Shown: one piece after another, positions 1 through 7,868 of the stretch
Position numbering within the stretch: position 1 is the stretch's first letter
Layout: each line of letters starts with the position of its first letter
Source: CAYMUR01 sp964393615
GTDB taxonomy: Bacteria > Planctomycetota > Planctomycetia > Pirellulales > Pirellulaceae
DNA: 29,484 nucleotides
Assembly: GCA_964393615.1 (NCBI GenBank)
Contig: CAYMUR010000067.1
Coordinates: forward strand, 1-29,484
Direction of reading: 5' to 3'
The notes under the pieces: generated by a model
The model's database searches: none
What the model was told of the DNA's origin: nothing
The model's input: only the letters and a program-made list of their open reading frames with translations
Program-made: the position numbers and the translations under genes

Positions 1-1
1 G

Positions 2-994
2 TGTGGCGACACGACCATCTGGAAACCATCTCCACAAGCGCCCCTGACCGCTGTTGCCGTCCAGCACATTGTGAATCGTATTTTGACAAAATCTAATTTA
101 CAAGGTGTATTCAGCCTTTGTATCGGGACAGGACATGAAACTGGTGAGTGGATGGCCGAGGATCGACGTTTGCCTTTGATTTCCGCCACCGGCAGTTGCA
201 AAATGGGTCGATCCATTGGGCAGCGCGTCGCCGCCAGGCTGGGACGACCCCTGCTCGAATTGGGTGGCAATAACGCAATCATCATGACACCCCATGCCAA
301 TTCCAACTTGGCACTGCGCGCCGTTTTATTTGCCGCTGTCGGGACAGCTGGCCAACGTTGCACCACATTACGGCGATTGATCATTCATCATTCGATCGCT
401 GACTCGTTCGTCCAACAACTCGCACAGGCTTATCGCAGTATTCGCATCGGAGATCCTTCGCAGAAAGACGTCCTCATGGGACCTTTAATTAACGAAGCTG
501 CCGTTTCACGTATGATGCAAGCGTTGCAGGCTGCCCAGGATGCAGGCGGCGAAATTCTTTGTGGTGGTCACCGGTTACCACGGCCCGGTTTCTTTGTCGA
601 ACCAACCATTGTACGCATCCCGCACAACGCACCAGTCGTGCGTGAAGAAACGTTCGCTCCCATCCTGTATGTACTCACCTATGACTCACTGGAGGAAGCC
701 ATTAACATCCACAATGATACGACACAAGGGCTCTCCTCCGCCATTTTTACCGATAACCTACAGGAAGCAGAACATTTCTTATCGCCGGCAGGTAGCGACT
801 GTGGGATCGCCAACGTCAATATCGGTACGTCGGGGGCGGAAATTGGCGGAGCATTCGGTGGCGAAAAAGATACGGGTGGTGGACGGGAAGCAGGCAGCGA
901 TGCCTGGAAAGCTTATATGCGACGGCAGACGTGCACGATCAACGGCAGCCATAACCTACCACTGGCTCAAGGCGTCCAGTTCGAGTTAAGTTGA
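2..994 (+). CDS. ALDH7-family aldehyde dehydrogenase, 5'-truncated by window edge
   Basis: C-terminal about 330 residues of an NAD(P)-dependent aldehyde dehydrogenase. The frame is open from base 2, where CGDTTIWKPSP matches the coenzyme-binding stretch of the superfamily, so the GTG at 71 is internal and not the start. LELGGNN holds the conserved Glu (codon 257-259) and GTAGQRCTT the catalytic Cys (codon 359-361). The C-terminal stretch SGAEIGGAFGGEKDTGGG with MRRQTCTIN is characteristic of the ALDH7 group (antiquitin, bacterial AmaB/Pcd). That group oxidises alpha-aminoadipic semialdehyde / piperideine-6-carboxylate in lysine catabolism. The gene ends 76 nt from the convergent aminotransferase, which could make or consume amino-aldehyde intermediates, but operon linkage is impossible in this orientation. 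Family is certain; substrate is inferred from subfamily signatures. Confidence 0.93.
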   Translation, partial: CGDTTIWKPSPQAPLTAVAVQHIVNRILTKSNLQGVFSLCIGTGHETGEWMAEDRRLPLISATGSCKMGRSIGQRVAARLGRPLLELGGNNAIIMTPHANSNLALRAVLFAAVGTAGQRCTTLRRLIIHHSIADSFVQQLAQAYRSIRIGDPSQKDVLMGPLINEAAVSRMMQALQAAQDAGGEILCGGHRLPRPGFFVEPTIVRIPHNAPVVREETFAPILYVLTYDSLEEAINIHNDTTQGLSSAIFTDNLQEAEHFLSPAGSDCGIANVNIGTSGAEIGGAFGGEKDTGGGREAGSDAWKAYMRRQTCTINGSHNLPLAQGVQFELS

Positions 995-1070
995 CACGGA
1001 TGCCTTCACCACCTGGACGAGCTTCACGTGATCGGGATTCGATTTTCTCAGGAACCAGGACCACAAAGGC

Positions 1071-2450
1071 TTAACAGGATGCCATCACTTCCGCAATACT
1101 CTGGTCCAGAATCGTTATCATCTCGTCCAGCTCTTGCTGTTGGACGGTGAGCGGTGGTGCCATGGCGAGCCAATGCGGATCAAAACGGGTTAAAAGCCCG
1201 TTTTTTAAAGCGAGCTTGCCAATCAATATGCCAATGGGTGGGTCAAACTGTTCTTTCGTAACAACGTCTTTGACAAACTCTATTCCCTGAAACAATCCCT
1301 TGCCGCGAATATCTCCGATAATCCCATGCCGTTTCAGTCCCTCCAAACCAGACCGCAACCATTCGCCGGCATGTCGAGCGTTACCACACAAATCCCGTTC
1401 AACGATCTCATCTAAGGTCGCCAGGCCGGCTGCGCAGGCAATTGGATTTCCCTCGTACGTATGTCCTTCGACAAATCCAGGGTTTGTCTCAATATCACCC
1501 CAAAATGCAGCGGCCACGTGCCGGCGACAAAGTAACGCGGCCAGTGGTGCATAACCTCCACTAACTCCTTTTCCCAGGCACAGTAAATCTGGGGTTACCC
1601 CAAACGTCTCGGCCGCAAACATGTTTCCGGTTCGTCCGATCCCTGTAATCACTTCATCCATGATTAACAACACATTATGCCGATCACAAATTTCACGCAG
1701 TTTTGGTAAATAGTCCTGCGGTGGATCAACAATTCCACCCGTATTACCAATCGGTTCGACCATGACTGCTGCCACCGTATCGGCTGATTCAAGCCGAATT
1801 ACGTCTTCGATCAATGTAGCGCAAGTCAGGTCACATGAAGGATATTCTTTGCCAAATGGGCAACGGTAGCAGGTCGGTGGAAACACATGTATAAACCCGG
1901 GCATTAGGGGTTCATTCACGGCACGCCGCGAAGGTTCTCCCGATGCAGACAGCGAACCCATGGTAGAGCCGTGCCAGGAATGATATCGGGAAATCACTTT
2001 GAACTTGGTAGCGTGGCCCGTCAGTTGGTGGTACTGCCGTGCCATTTTGATTGCGCCTTCCGTCGCTTCAGAGCCGCCCGTAAAAAATTTTGCTGCACCG
2101 ATATCTCCCGGAGCTAACTCGATCAGACGGTCGGCCAGCCTTATCGCCAGCGGATTAGAACCGTGCATCACAGGAGAAAAACTCAACAAATCCAATTGCT
2201 GGTGGATGGCCTCAATCACCCGACGGTTGTTGTGTCCCACGCTAACAACATAGATGCCCGATAATCCGTCCATGTACTTTTTACCGTTCACATCCCAGTA
2301 ATAGACTCCATCTGAACGGGTCATCAGCAACGGTTCTTGGGCGAACTCTGACATCTGGGAGCGCAGAAAAATCTTGCGCAAGAATTGCTCCTCGCTCAAC
2401 TGCGCGTCAGAAATAGCATCGGTTACTGGAGTGGAGTCTTGATTAGACAT
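1071..2450 (-). CDS. Class III PLP-dependent aminotransferase (omega-amino acid type)
   Basis: PLP enzyme moving an amino group between an omega-amino acid or amine and an oxo-acid. The ATG at 2450 gives 459 residues, normal for the family; a TTG two codons upstream is less likely. Seen: FFTGGSEATEGAIKMAR (PLP phosphate region), YHSWHGSTMGSLSASG, MDEVITGIGRTG with the cofactor Asp (D265), and LGKGVSGGYAP with the Schiff-base Lys (K294). A CxxCx8CxxxC group lies at residues 194-210 (CYRCPFG...CDLTC); a similar insert is known in a subset of class III enzymes. It lies 178 nt downstream of the PhyH gene on the same strand and converges with the ALDH7 gene. The substrate (lysine-derived amine, beta-alanine, GABA, taurine) cannot be decided from sequence alone. 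Confidence 0.92.
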   Translation of the reverse strand: MSNQDSTPVTDAISDAQLSEEQFLRKIFLRSQMSEFAQEPLLMTRSDGVYYWDVNGKKYMDGLSGIYVVSVGHNNRRVIEAIHQQLDLLSFSPVMHGSNPLAIRLADRLIELAPGDIGAAKFFTGGSEATEGAIKMARQYHQLTGHATKFKVISRYHSWHGSTMGSLSASGEPSRRAVNEPLMPGFIHVFPPTCYRCPFGKEYPSCDLTCATLIEDVIRLESADTVAAVMVEPIGNTGGIVDPPQDYLPKLREICDRHNVLLIMDEVITGIGRTGNMFAAETFGVTPDLLCLGKGVSGGYAPLAALLCRRHVAAAFWGDIETNPGFVEGHTYEGNPIACAAGLATLDEIVERDLCGNARHAGEWLRSGLEGLKRHGIIGDIRGKGLFQGIEFVKDVVTKEQFDPPIGILIGKLALKNGLLTRFDPHWLAMAPPLTVQQQELDEMITILDQSIAEVMASC

Positions 2451-2628
2451 CTTCAATCATTGATCGCGTTGTTCTGTGTGTAAACACAAACGGCATGGCA
2501 CATCCGGTGAAAACAGGTTGCACAGCTGAATGCCATCTGGCCCGTCGCACATAACAGTTGGCTCCTGCAACACGGCTAGTGACCGATCTATAACCTGTGT
2601 GCCTCCGCGCCTGTTTTTCTGTCACGGA

Positions 2629-3507
2629 TCACAAGGATGGTTTCCAACGACGCGGACTGATACCAGCTGCTGACCGACCCATGTCATTCGGCCGATTTGG
2701 TACATCGTAGTCAATTCTTCTTGTGTTGGGGCTTTGAAACAGGTCACCTACCTCCGCCGGTAATTGAGCAACTTTTTCCTGATCCCACTCGGGTACTTCG
2801 GCAATTGGTCCAGCCCAAGCTGGCCGATAGGCGATAGCTAACATACGACGGTTTTGGTCACTATGGTTTGGAAAATTACCATGAAACACCTTCTGGTTGA
2901 TGATCACTGCCGAACCGGCTTTACAGGTGACCATGACCTCGTCGTCGTGTGACAAGTATCGTTTATAAGGAACTGCGTCGGCATGCAATGATAAATGAGA
3001 TCGCGGGATAACTTTAAACGGACTACACAACGATGTTAATTCGTCCAGATAGTACAACACACGGACCAAACATGGTGAACTCGCCTGAACACCAAATATT
3101 TGTGACCCATACGGTTGCGAATCGGTATGGATAGCTATCCCGGGATGACCTGGCTCGGAACAAGCATATCCGACAGACGTGCAAATCAAGTCATCGCCCA
3201 GTAGCTCCGTCAAGAAATCAATCATAACTGGTAACGCTATGGCCCGAATGGTTTGTGGTGATTCGGTCCACTGGACATGAGTGGCAACACGCTGATGTGG
3301 GCTGTAATCAACAGGCTTCGTTGTCAAGCAATCCATTTCTTGGCAAATGTCATCAATTTGGGTCGGTGAAAGCAAGTCAGGAATGACAACATAGCCCTCC
3401 AATTCAAGGTGTCGTATTTGCTCAGGCCTCGCAAGCGATTCCCAGTCAACATTGGCAGTCTTCGCCAGCGCCAGGCTTTGGCGACTATTGGTCACTTGAG
3501 TATCCAT
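2629..3507 (-). CDS. Phytanoyl-CoA dioxygenase (PhyH) family protein
   Basis: Putative Fe(II)/2-oxoglutarate-dependent oxygenase, 292 residues. The start chosen is ATG at 3507, preceded by GAGG (3517-3520) at 9-nt spacing; an in-frame TTG at 3570 is possible but lacks comparable support. The iron facial triad is visible as HTD (H127, D129) in GIAIHTDSQPYGSQ and H209 in KVFHGNFPNHS. RRMLAIAYRP, shortly after H209, holds the likely 2-oxoglutarate-binding Arg. The N-terminal LELEGYVVIPDLLSPTQID is typical of PhyH proteins ('GY.V..LLS..' followed by an acidic helix). No signal peptide is visible, so it is probably cytoplasmic. Its neighbours are an oxidoreductase upstream and an aminotransferase downstream, which suggests small-molecule catabolism; the substrate is unknown. 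Confidence 0.88.
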   Translation of the reverse strand: MDTQVTNSRQSLALAKTANVDWESLARPEQIRHLELEGYVVIPDLLSPTQIDDICQEMDCLTTKPVDYSPHQRVATHVQWTESPQTIRAIALPVMIDFLTELLGDDLICTSVGYACSEPGHPGIAIHTDSQPYGSQIFGVQASSPCLVRVLYYLDELTSLCSPFKVIPRSHLSLHADAVPYKRYLSHDDEVMVTCKAGSAVIINQKVFHGNFPNHSDQNRRMLAIAYRPAWAGPIAEVPEWDQEKVAQLPAEVGDLFQSPNTRRIDYDVPNRPNDMGRSAAGISPRRWKPSL

Positions 3508-3648
3508 GATTTCAAGCCTCTGCAATACTTGTTCTTTATGAAACGGCAAACTCCCTCGCCACTCATCCAATATACACTAACATCACCTCTCTGTTGGGCT
3601 CGTAACCGGCGGATGATTCCAACCTCGATCAAATTTGCAGGTAGAGAT

Positions 3649-3678
3649 AACCTTGCCCGTGGAACGCTACGCAAGGTT
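3649..3678. repeat. Perfect 8-bp inverted repeat between Gfo/Idh and PhyH genes
   Basis: AACCTTGC (3649-3656) and GCAAGGTT (3671-3678) are exact reverse complements separated by 14 nt. They lie in the 277-nt spacer between the end of the oxidoreductase gene and the start of the PhyH gene on the reverse strand. No T-run follows on that strand, so it is not a standard intrinsic terminator. It could be a regulator site, an mRNA stem, or chance. Confidence 0.4.
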
Positions 3679-3784
3679 TCTCATGATCACCCAGCCATTC
3701 ATTGGCTGACCCGAGTAGTTCCAAAATCGTTCTTTCCCTGGGAGTCGGTATCGCAGCTGACATCACGATCAGCCACAAGCCAAA

Positions 3785-5098
3785 CTAAAATGTCGGTTCT
3801 ACAATCTGAATTTCCGAATCGGTAAGCACCGCGGTCACAGGTGTTCCGCGCCCCGCCTGGAAATGTTCGTAGTTTTTTTGGGCGACGATGGAAGCTGCCT
3901 CGATGACTTGCACAACATCTCTCTGGCTCGCAGCGGTGGGATACGTTTCATCGAGATCTATCAGAGACTCTCCCAAAAGTCGCCGTCGGATGATCGCCAG
4001 CAACCCGGATGCAATGGATGCTTTGCCATATCCAAATAGCTCCAGATGGCCCCCTTGATGCTGAATGCGCCCTCCAAAGGTGGGATTGCGCGTCCGAGAG
4101 CCATCCCCAATGACCGCTTCTCGAAACCCACGATCCTGCTGGTCCACGAAGCCTCGTCCGTAGATACCGTACAATTCCAGTTCCTGGTTAACTGCTCCTT
4201 CAAATTCAGCAGGATTGATCCAGTTGTTGTTGTAATCACCTCGCATACCGTCTTCGTACGTCACGGCGACATCCATACTATCCCAGGTCTGAATTGCTTC
4301 CTGGCGTTTGAACGTTGTAGGTTTCACCCCTCGTCGACGAGCTATTTCCGCGTGATGTTCATCCCAATGGACTAGAAGATTTTTTTGTCCCGAGGCAAAC
4401 ACCGCGCGAGGCTTGGTTTGTAAATAGTGATGCACCACATCCAGCCAATGGCAACCGACATAGGCAAACGGATTACTTTGCTCCGCCCAGGCAAAAATTT
4501 CCGTGCTGACTTCGAGCGGCTCTTCCAGCACTGCACGAACACGGTTGATGGTGCCGTACTTGTTGTGAGCGTTGAGCATCATTTCACGCACAAACGGATC
4601 AAACCGTTTGTGCATATCAACAGCCACGATCCGATCAGCGGCTGCCGCTTTGGCAATAATCTCATCCGCTTCGGCAATACTCAAACACAAGGGCTTCTCG
4701 GTGATAACATCACAACCCGCATCCAGCGCATCAAGAATCGGTTGTGTATGTACGTTGTCAGGCGTCGCTACAAAAAGAACATCCGGCTTGTGTTTAGCAA
4801 TGATTTCGCGCCAAACTGATTCCCCATAACAAGCATCGATGGTGCAACCGGGAAAGTCTTCGGCACACCATGCAGCGATGCGCCCCGCCGTACCACTCTT
4901 TTCGCTACGCGTACCAATGGCAGAAATGTTAATCTGGACATCAACGACGCTCTCTGCCAAATGACTCATTCCAATACTGGACAATGAAGCCCCAATTCCA
5001 CCACGCATGAAATCCTTAAACGTCTGTCCGATAATATCGTCAAAAAACATGCCGCCACCGATGATGGCAACATTCAGATTACGATCGTTTGTGTTCAT
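3785..5098 (-). CDS. Gfo/Idh/MocA family NAD(P)-dependent oxidoreductase
   Basis: Predicted sugar or cyclitol dehydrogenase, 437 residues, slightly longer than the common 330-400. The start is ATG at 5098, with AAGGA about 11 nt upstream; a GTG directly before it is the other in-frame option. N-terminal Rossmann fold: VAIIGGGMFF (residues 10-19), then VLFVATPDNVHTQPILDALDAG and ITEKPLCLS, where EKP (134-136) is the family's catalytic-lysine signature. VDMHKRFDPF and GCHWLDVVHHY (about 216-225) fit the C-terminal alpha/beta substrate domain. No Tat or Sec signal is evident. It is the first gene of a possible reverse-strand set with PhyH and aminotransferase, though the 277-nt gap to PhyH contains an inverted repeat. 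The exact substrate cannot be read from sequence. Confidence 0.92.
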   Translation of the reverse strand: MNTNDRNLNVAIIGGGMFFDDIIGQTFKDFMRGGIGASLSSIGMSHLAESVVDVQINISAIGTRSEKSGTAGRIAAWCAEDFPGCTIDACYGESVWREIIAKHKPDVLFVATPDNVHTQPILDALDAGCDVITEKPLCLSIAEADEIIAKAAAADRIVAVDMHKRFDPFVREMMLNAHNKYGTINRVRAVLEEPLEVSTEIFAWAEQSNPFAYVGCHWLDVVHHYLQTKPRAVFASGQKNLLVHWDEHHAEIARRRGVKPTTFKRQEAIQTWDSMDVAVTYEDGMRGDYNNNWINPAEFEGAVNQELELYGIYGRGFVDQQDRGFREAVIGDGSRTRNPTFGGRIQHQGGHLELFGYGKASIASGLLAIIRRRLLGESLIDLDETYPTAASQRDVVQVIEAASIVAQKNYEHFQAGRGTPVTAVLTDSEIQIVEPTF

Positions 5099-5755
5099 CA
5101 CAAGATTTTTCCTTGTCGATTCCTCAAATGGTTCACGGTTTGTAGAGTCGCTTCACTCCTAAACCAAAGCATCCTGATCGACGGCTGGTGGTCAACGAGG
5201 CTATCTTCGGTCACTAAAATGATGCTTTCTTTCGTGAAATCAGCAGGCGTTTACGATTTGAAACCTTCAAGTCATGCATGGTGACTTGCCCCTTACAGAC
5301 CGCCCTTGCCCCCAGTGTACCAAATGAGGCGGGTCCTGTATCAGCACTACACAACAACCGTTTCTCTAAATTTTGGTAAGCCACGACCGGCACTCGCCAG
5401 AATATCCAGCGCAGCACATAGGTAAAATGGCTGAATTGTTTCGCAACCCGATCTACATTACAATCGTAGGTGATGAACACGATTCGGTTGTGTAACATTT
5501 ATCACGATCGTCAGCTTTGTTTTTTGACATTTCCTCATTGAGCGGAAACGTGGATTGCTCTTCTATTCGCGTCCTTGGTCCATCCAAGTCAAATGCCGGT
5601 GAGTATTTTTAGCATTTACCAGCCTTTGTACGCGAGAATGCCAGCCTTTCCTGGACCTGACAAAACAATCAGCCTTTGCAAAGGAAGTAGGTGGTTAAGA
5701 AACGGTTGCGATTGGGCATGGAGTTTTACTGATAGAGAACAGAATTAACAGATCG
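5099..5755. other. 657-nt non-coding region between divergent genes
   Basis: Lies between the divergently transcribed Gfo/Idh/MocA gene and the second PhyH gene, so both promoters should be inside it. No protein-like reading frame was convincing: the longest reverse frame (5214-5498) has no Shine-Dalgarno and no recognisable motif. A TTGACA at 5524-5529 has no good -10 partner at 16-18 nt. The only structure noted is a short repeated octamer near the right end (5620-5678). No RNA gene was recognised. Confidence 0.6.
5621..5678. repeat. Three copies of (C)AGCCTTT upstream of PhyH gene
   Basis: AGCCTTTG (5621-5628), CAGCCTTTC (5642-5650) and CAGCCTTTG (5670-5678) occur in one orientation with start-to-start spacings of 22 and 28 nt. 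The last copy ends 77 nt before the ATG of the PhyH gene at 5756. Direct repeats upstream of a start may be regulator half-sites, but eight bases repeated three times is weak evidence. Confidence 0.3.
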
Positions 5756-6562
5756 ATGAATACCGACCACCGTCCATTCCTGTCTGAATGGTTCCATTAT
5801 CGAACCCTGAGCGAAGATGAGCTGCAATCGTATGCCGAGACTGGTTACCTTCATTATGGACCAGCGCTCACGGACCGTGGATTGGAACAAATGCGCAAGG
5901 AGTGCATGTTGCAATGGCAAGCTGAAAAAGGCGCCTACGACCCGCAAGGCTCCTGGCTACAAAATGCACTGCTTACGAACATACACCACCAATCCGCTCT
6001 CGCCCGGCAATATTATTTCTCGGGCCCATTAGTGGATGTCGCCACGCAGGTGATTGGCCCAAATATCAAGGCCGCCACCAGCCAGCTGACATTCAAGATG
6101 CGCGGCAACACGCAAACGTTTGCATGGCACCAGGATAATGCCTATGGTGAACTCTCTCCGTACAACGCTATTTCGTGCCTCACCGCACTGGACGACACAG
6201 ACCAGACAAATGGGTGCCTGTGGCTTATATCGGGGAGTCATCATGAGGGCCAGGTTGTAGACCAACGAACCGACATTCAAAAGGTCAATCGAACATCAAT
6301 CGAATTAAACGTGGATGAGAAAATGGCCATTCCCATGGAATTAAGTGCCGGAGAGTGTTTATTCTTTCACTGTCACATGTTGCACAAATCGGATGGTAAT
6401 TTCGCGCCGGACCGAGATCGCAGAATATTGTTCCTGCGTTACTCTGATGCTGACGCTATCGAGGTCTATGAGAATGGCCAGCCGCGCCTGGGACGATTGC
6501 TACGGGGATCGACACAACATGCCGCAGTAATACGTTATGAGTCAGAGTTACCGCTGATATAA
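5756..6562 (+). CDS. Phytanoyl-CoA dioxygenase (PhyH) family protein
   Basis: Second putative Fe(II)/2-oxoglutarate oxygenase, 268 residues, clearly diverged from the PhyH protein at 2629-3507. Iron ligands: HQD (H125, D127) in TFAWHQDNAYG, and H210 in FFHCHMLHKSDGN. RDRRILFLRYS follows and probably holds the 2-oxoglutarate-binding Arg. LDDTDQTNGCLWLISGSHHEG matches the core strand of the PhyH fold, where 'NG.L..IPGSH' is usual. WFHYRTLSEDELQSYAETGYL is the usual N-terminal lead-in. No strong Shine-Dalgarno precedes the ATG. It is followed 75 nt later by a secreted SMP-30-like protein on the same strand, so the two may be co-transcribed. Substrate unknown. Confidence 0.88.
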   Translation: MNTDHRPFLSEWFHYRTLSEDELQSYAETGYLHYGPALTDRGLEQMRKECMLQWQAEKGAYDPQGSWLQNALLTNIHHQSALARQYYFSGPLVDVATQVIGPNIKAATSQLTFKMRGNTQTFAWHQDNAYGELSPYNAISCLTALDDTDQTNGCLWLISGSHHEGQVVDQRTDIQKVNRTSIELNVDEKMAIPMELSAGECLFFHCHMLHKSDGNFAPDRDRRILFLRYSDADAIEVYENGQPRLGRLLRGSTQHAAVIRYESELPLI

Positions 6563-6637
6563 TATTAAAGCAAATCTGGGCATCTTTGATTCGTTTTGAA
6601 TATTGATTTGATTACCAATGGTTACTTGGAGAAAAAA

Positions 6638-7693
6638 ATGAATTATTTTCACAGCAAATGGTCGATCTCTGTTTTTTTATGCCTGGTTGTCGGAGTGGAA
6701 ATTGCTGTTGCCGATGAAGCAATTGTGCCAGCGGAGGCTCCATTGGAAAAACTGTTTGATGGGATCACCTTAACCGAAGGCGTTGCCGTCGCTACTGACG
6801 GCATGGTGTATTTCAGTGATATTACGTTTTCACACGCGGCCATTGCTGAAGATGGATCAATCCATGCAGGACATATTTGGAAATTTAACCCTCGGACAGG
6901 TAGAACGTCGATTTTCAGATCTCCCAGCGGCATGTCTAACGGAATCAAATTTAATGCCCGTGGTGATATGATTATCTGCGAAGGTGCAGATTATGGGGGA
7001 CAGCGTGTCATTCGCACTGACATGAAAACAGGCATGAGTTACATCATTGCTGGGCAGTACGAAGGTCGACCTTTCAATGCTCCCAATGATGTCACGATCG
7101 ATAAAAAGGGACGTCTCTATTTCAGCGATCCACGCTACCTAGGCCACGAAGCCCTGGAGCAGCCTGTTATGGCAGTTTATCGGATTGACACCGACGGATC
7201 GGTTCACCGCATCATTACCGACGCGGGCAAACCCAACGGTGTATGCGTCTCTCCCGATCAAAAAACGCTATATGTCGTCAGTAACGACAATGGGGCAACC
7301 GCTTTCGAACGACTTCCAGCCTCCGATAATCCTGTTGAACCGGGCAATCCTTTAAGAAAGGGACACATGGCACTGATGGCTTATGATCTCCATAAAAATG
7401 GAACAGCCACATTTCGTCGGACACTGGTCGACTACTATCCGGAAGATGGCCCCGACGGCCTCGTATGTGATGAGGATGGCAACCTCTATGTTGCCGTACG
7501 GGCAGCAAATCGTCCAGGCATTGTTGTTTACTCACCAACAGGAAAAGAGTTGGATTATATTAAAACCGAGGTTCCAACCAACGTTGGTTTCGGTCGTGGC
7601 AAAGATGCCAACTTGCTGTACATTACGGCCGGGAAAAGTCTGTACCGTATTCGGATCGCAAAAAAAGGTTACCACTTATCTGCGAGTCATTAG
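6638..7693 (+). CDS. Secreted SMP-30/gluconolactonase-like beta-propeller protein
   Basis: Likely lactonase/esterase-type six-bladed propeller, 351 residues, acting outside the cytoplasm. The ATG at 6638 is preferred over the TTG at 6596 because GGAG lies a few bases upstream and it then begins with a clean signal peptide (MNYFHSKW, a hydrophobic core, likely cleavage after AVA in AVADEA). Family signatures: LTEGVAVATDGMVYFSDI, FNAPNDVTIDKKGRLYFSDPRY (the PNDV metal-site motif), KPNGVCVSPDQKTLYVVSN and DGLVCDEDGNLYVAV, which alternate as propeller strands. It follows PhyH on the same strand. The role could be hydrolysis of a sugar lactone; the exact substrate is not determinable. Confidence 0.88.
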   Translation: MNYFHSKWSISVFLCLVVGVEIAVADEAIVPAEAPLEKLFDGITLTEGVAVATDGMVYFSDITFSHAAIAEDGSIHAGHIWKFNPRTGRTSIFRSPSGMSNGIKFNARGDMIICEGADYGGQRVIRTDMKTGMSYIIAGQYEGRPFNAPNDVTIDKKGRLYFSDPRYLGHEALEQPVMAVYRIDTDGSVHRIITDAGKPNGVCVSPDQKTLYVVSNDNGATAFERLPASDNPVEPGNPLRKGHMALMAYDLHKNGTATFRRTLVDYYPEDGPDGLVCDEDGNLYVAVRAANRPGIVVYSPTGKELDYIKTEVPTNVGFGRGKDANLLYITAGKSLYRIRIAKKGYHLSASH

Positions 7694-7700
7694 AAACGCG

Positions 7701-7802
7701 GTACAATGCTGCCAGGTATATTCGACATTGCGTACAGCATTGTCATTGCGTAATTGTCATTGCGTACAGCATTGTCACGTACCACGTGCTTTGCTGTACG
7801 CA
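7701..7802. repeat. Compact cluster of direct and inverted repeats between convergent genes
   Basis: A 20-bp unit, CATTGCGTACAGCATTGTCA, occurs at 7726-7745 and again exactly at 7758-7777 (period 32). TGCGTACAGC in the second copy (7761-7770) is the exact reverse complement of GCTGTACGCA at 7793-7802. CACGT (7776-7780) pairs with ACGTG (7784-7788) around a 3-nt loop, so 7761-7802 can fold as one long interrupted hairpin. GTACAATGCT at 7701-7710 also echoes the unit in inverted form. It lies between the ends of the SMP-30 and VWA genes. It may be a bidirectional terminator, a REP/MITE-like remnant, or a protein-binding array. Confidence 0.7.
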
Positions 7803-7868
7803 GCGAGAAACAACAAAAAGCTGCCCCTTTGTTCTATCCATTCCCAATCACCGAAAATCAGGATTTAA

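Noticed and set aside
2443..2625. 60-codon reverse frame between PhyH and aminotransferase
   Set aside because: It overlaps the aminotransferase start, has basic low-information sequence, and no ribosome site.
3409..3825. 138-codon forward frame across PhyH start and the Gfo/Idh end
   Set aside because: It overlaps two strong reverse-strand genes at its ends and shows no family features; it is an antisense artefact.
5214..5498. 94-codon reverse reading frame in the long intergenic region
   Set aside because: It starts with ATG but has no Shine-Dalgarno and no recognisable motif or hydrophobic pattern.
5524..5529. TTGACA as a -35 element for the second PhyH gene
   Set aside because: No acceptable -10 hexamer lies 16-18 nt downstream, and it is over 220 nt from the start codon.
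7726..7777. Possible CRISPR repeats
   Set aside because: Only two copies with a 12-nt spacer that is itself similar to the unit, and no cas genes in the window.
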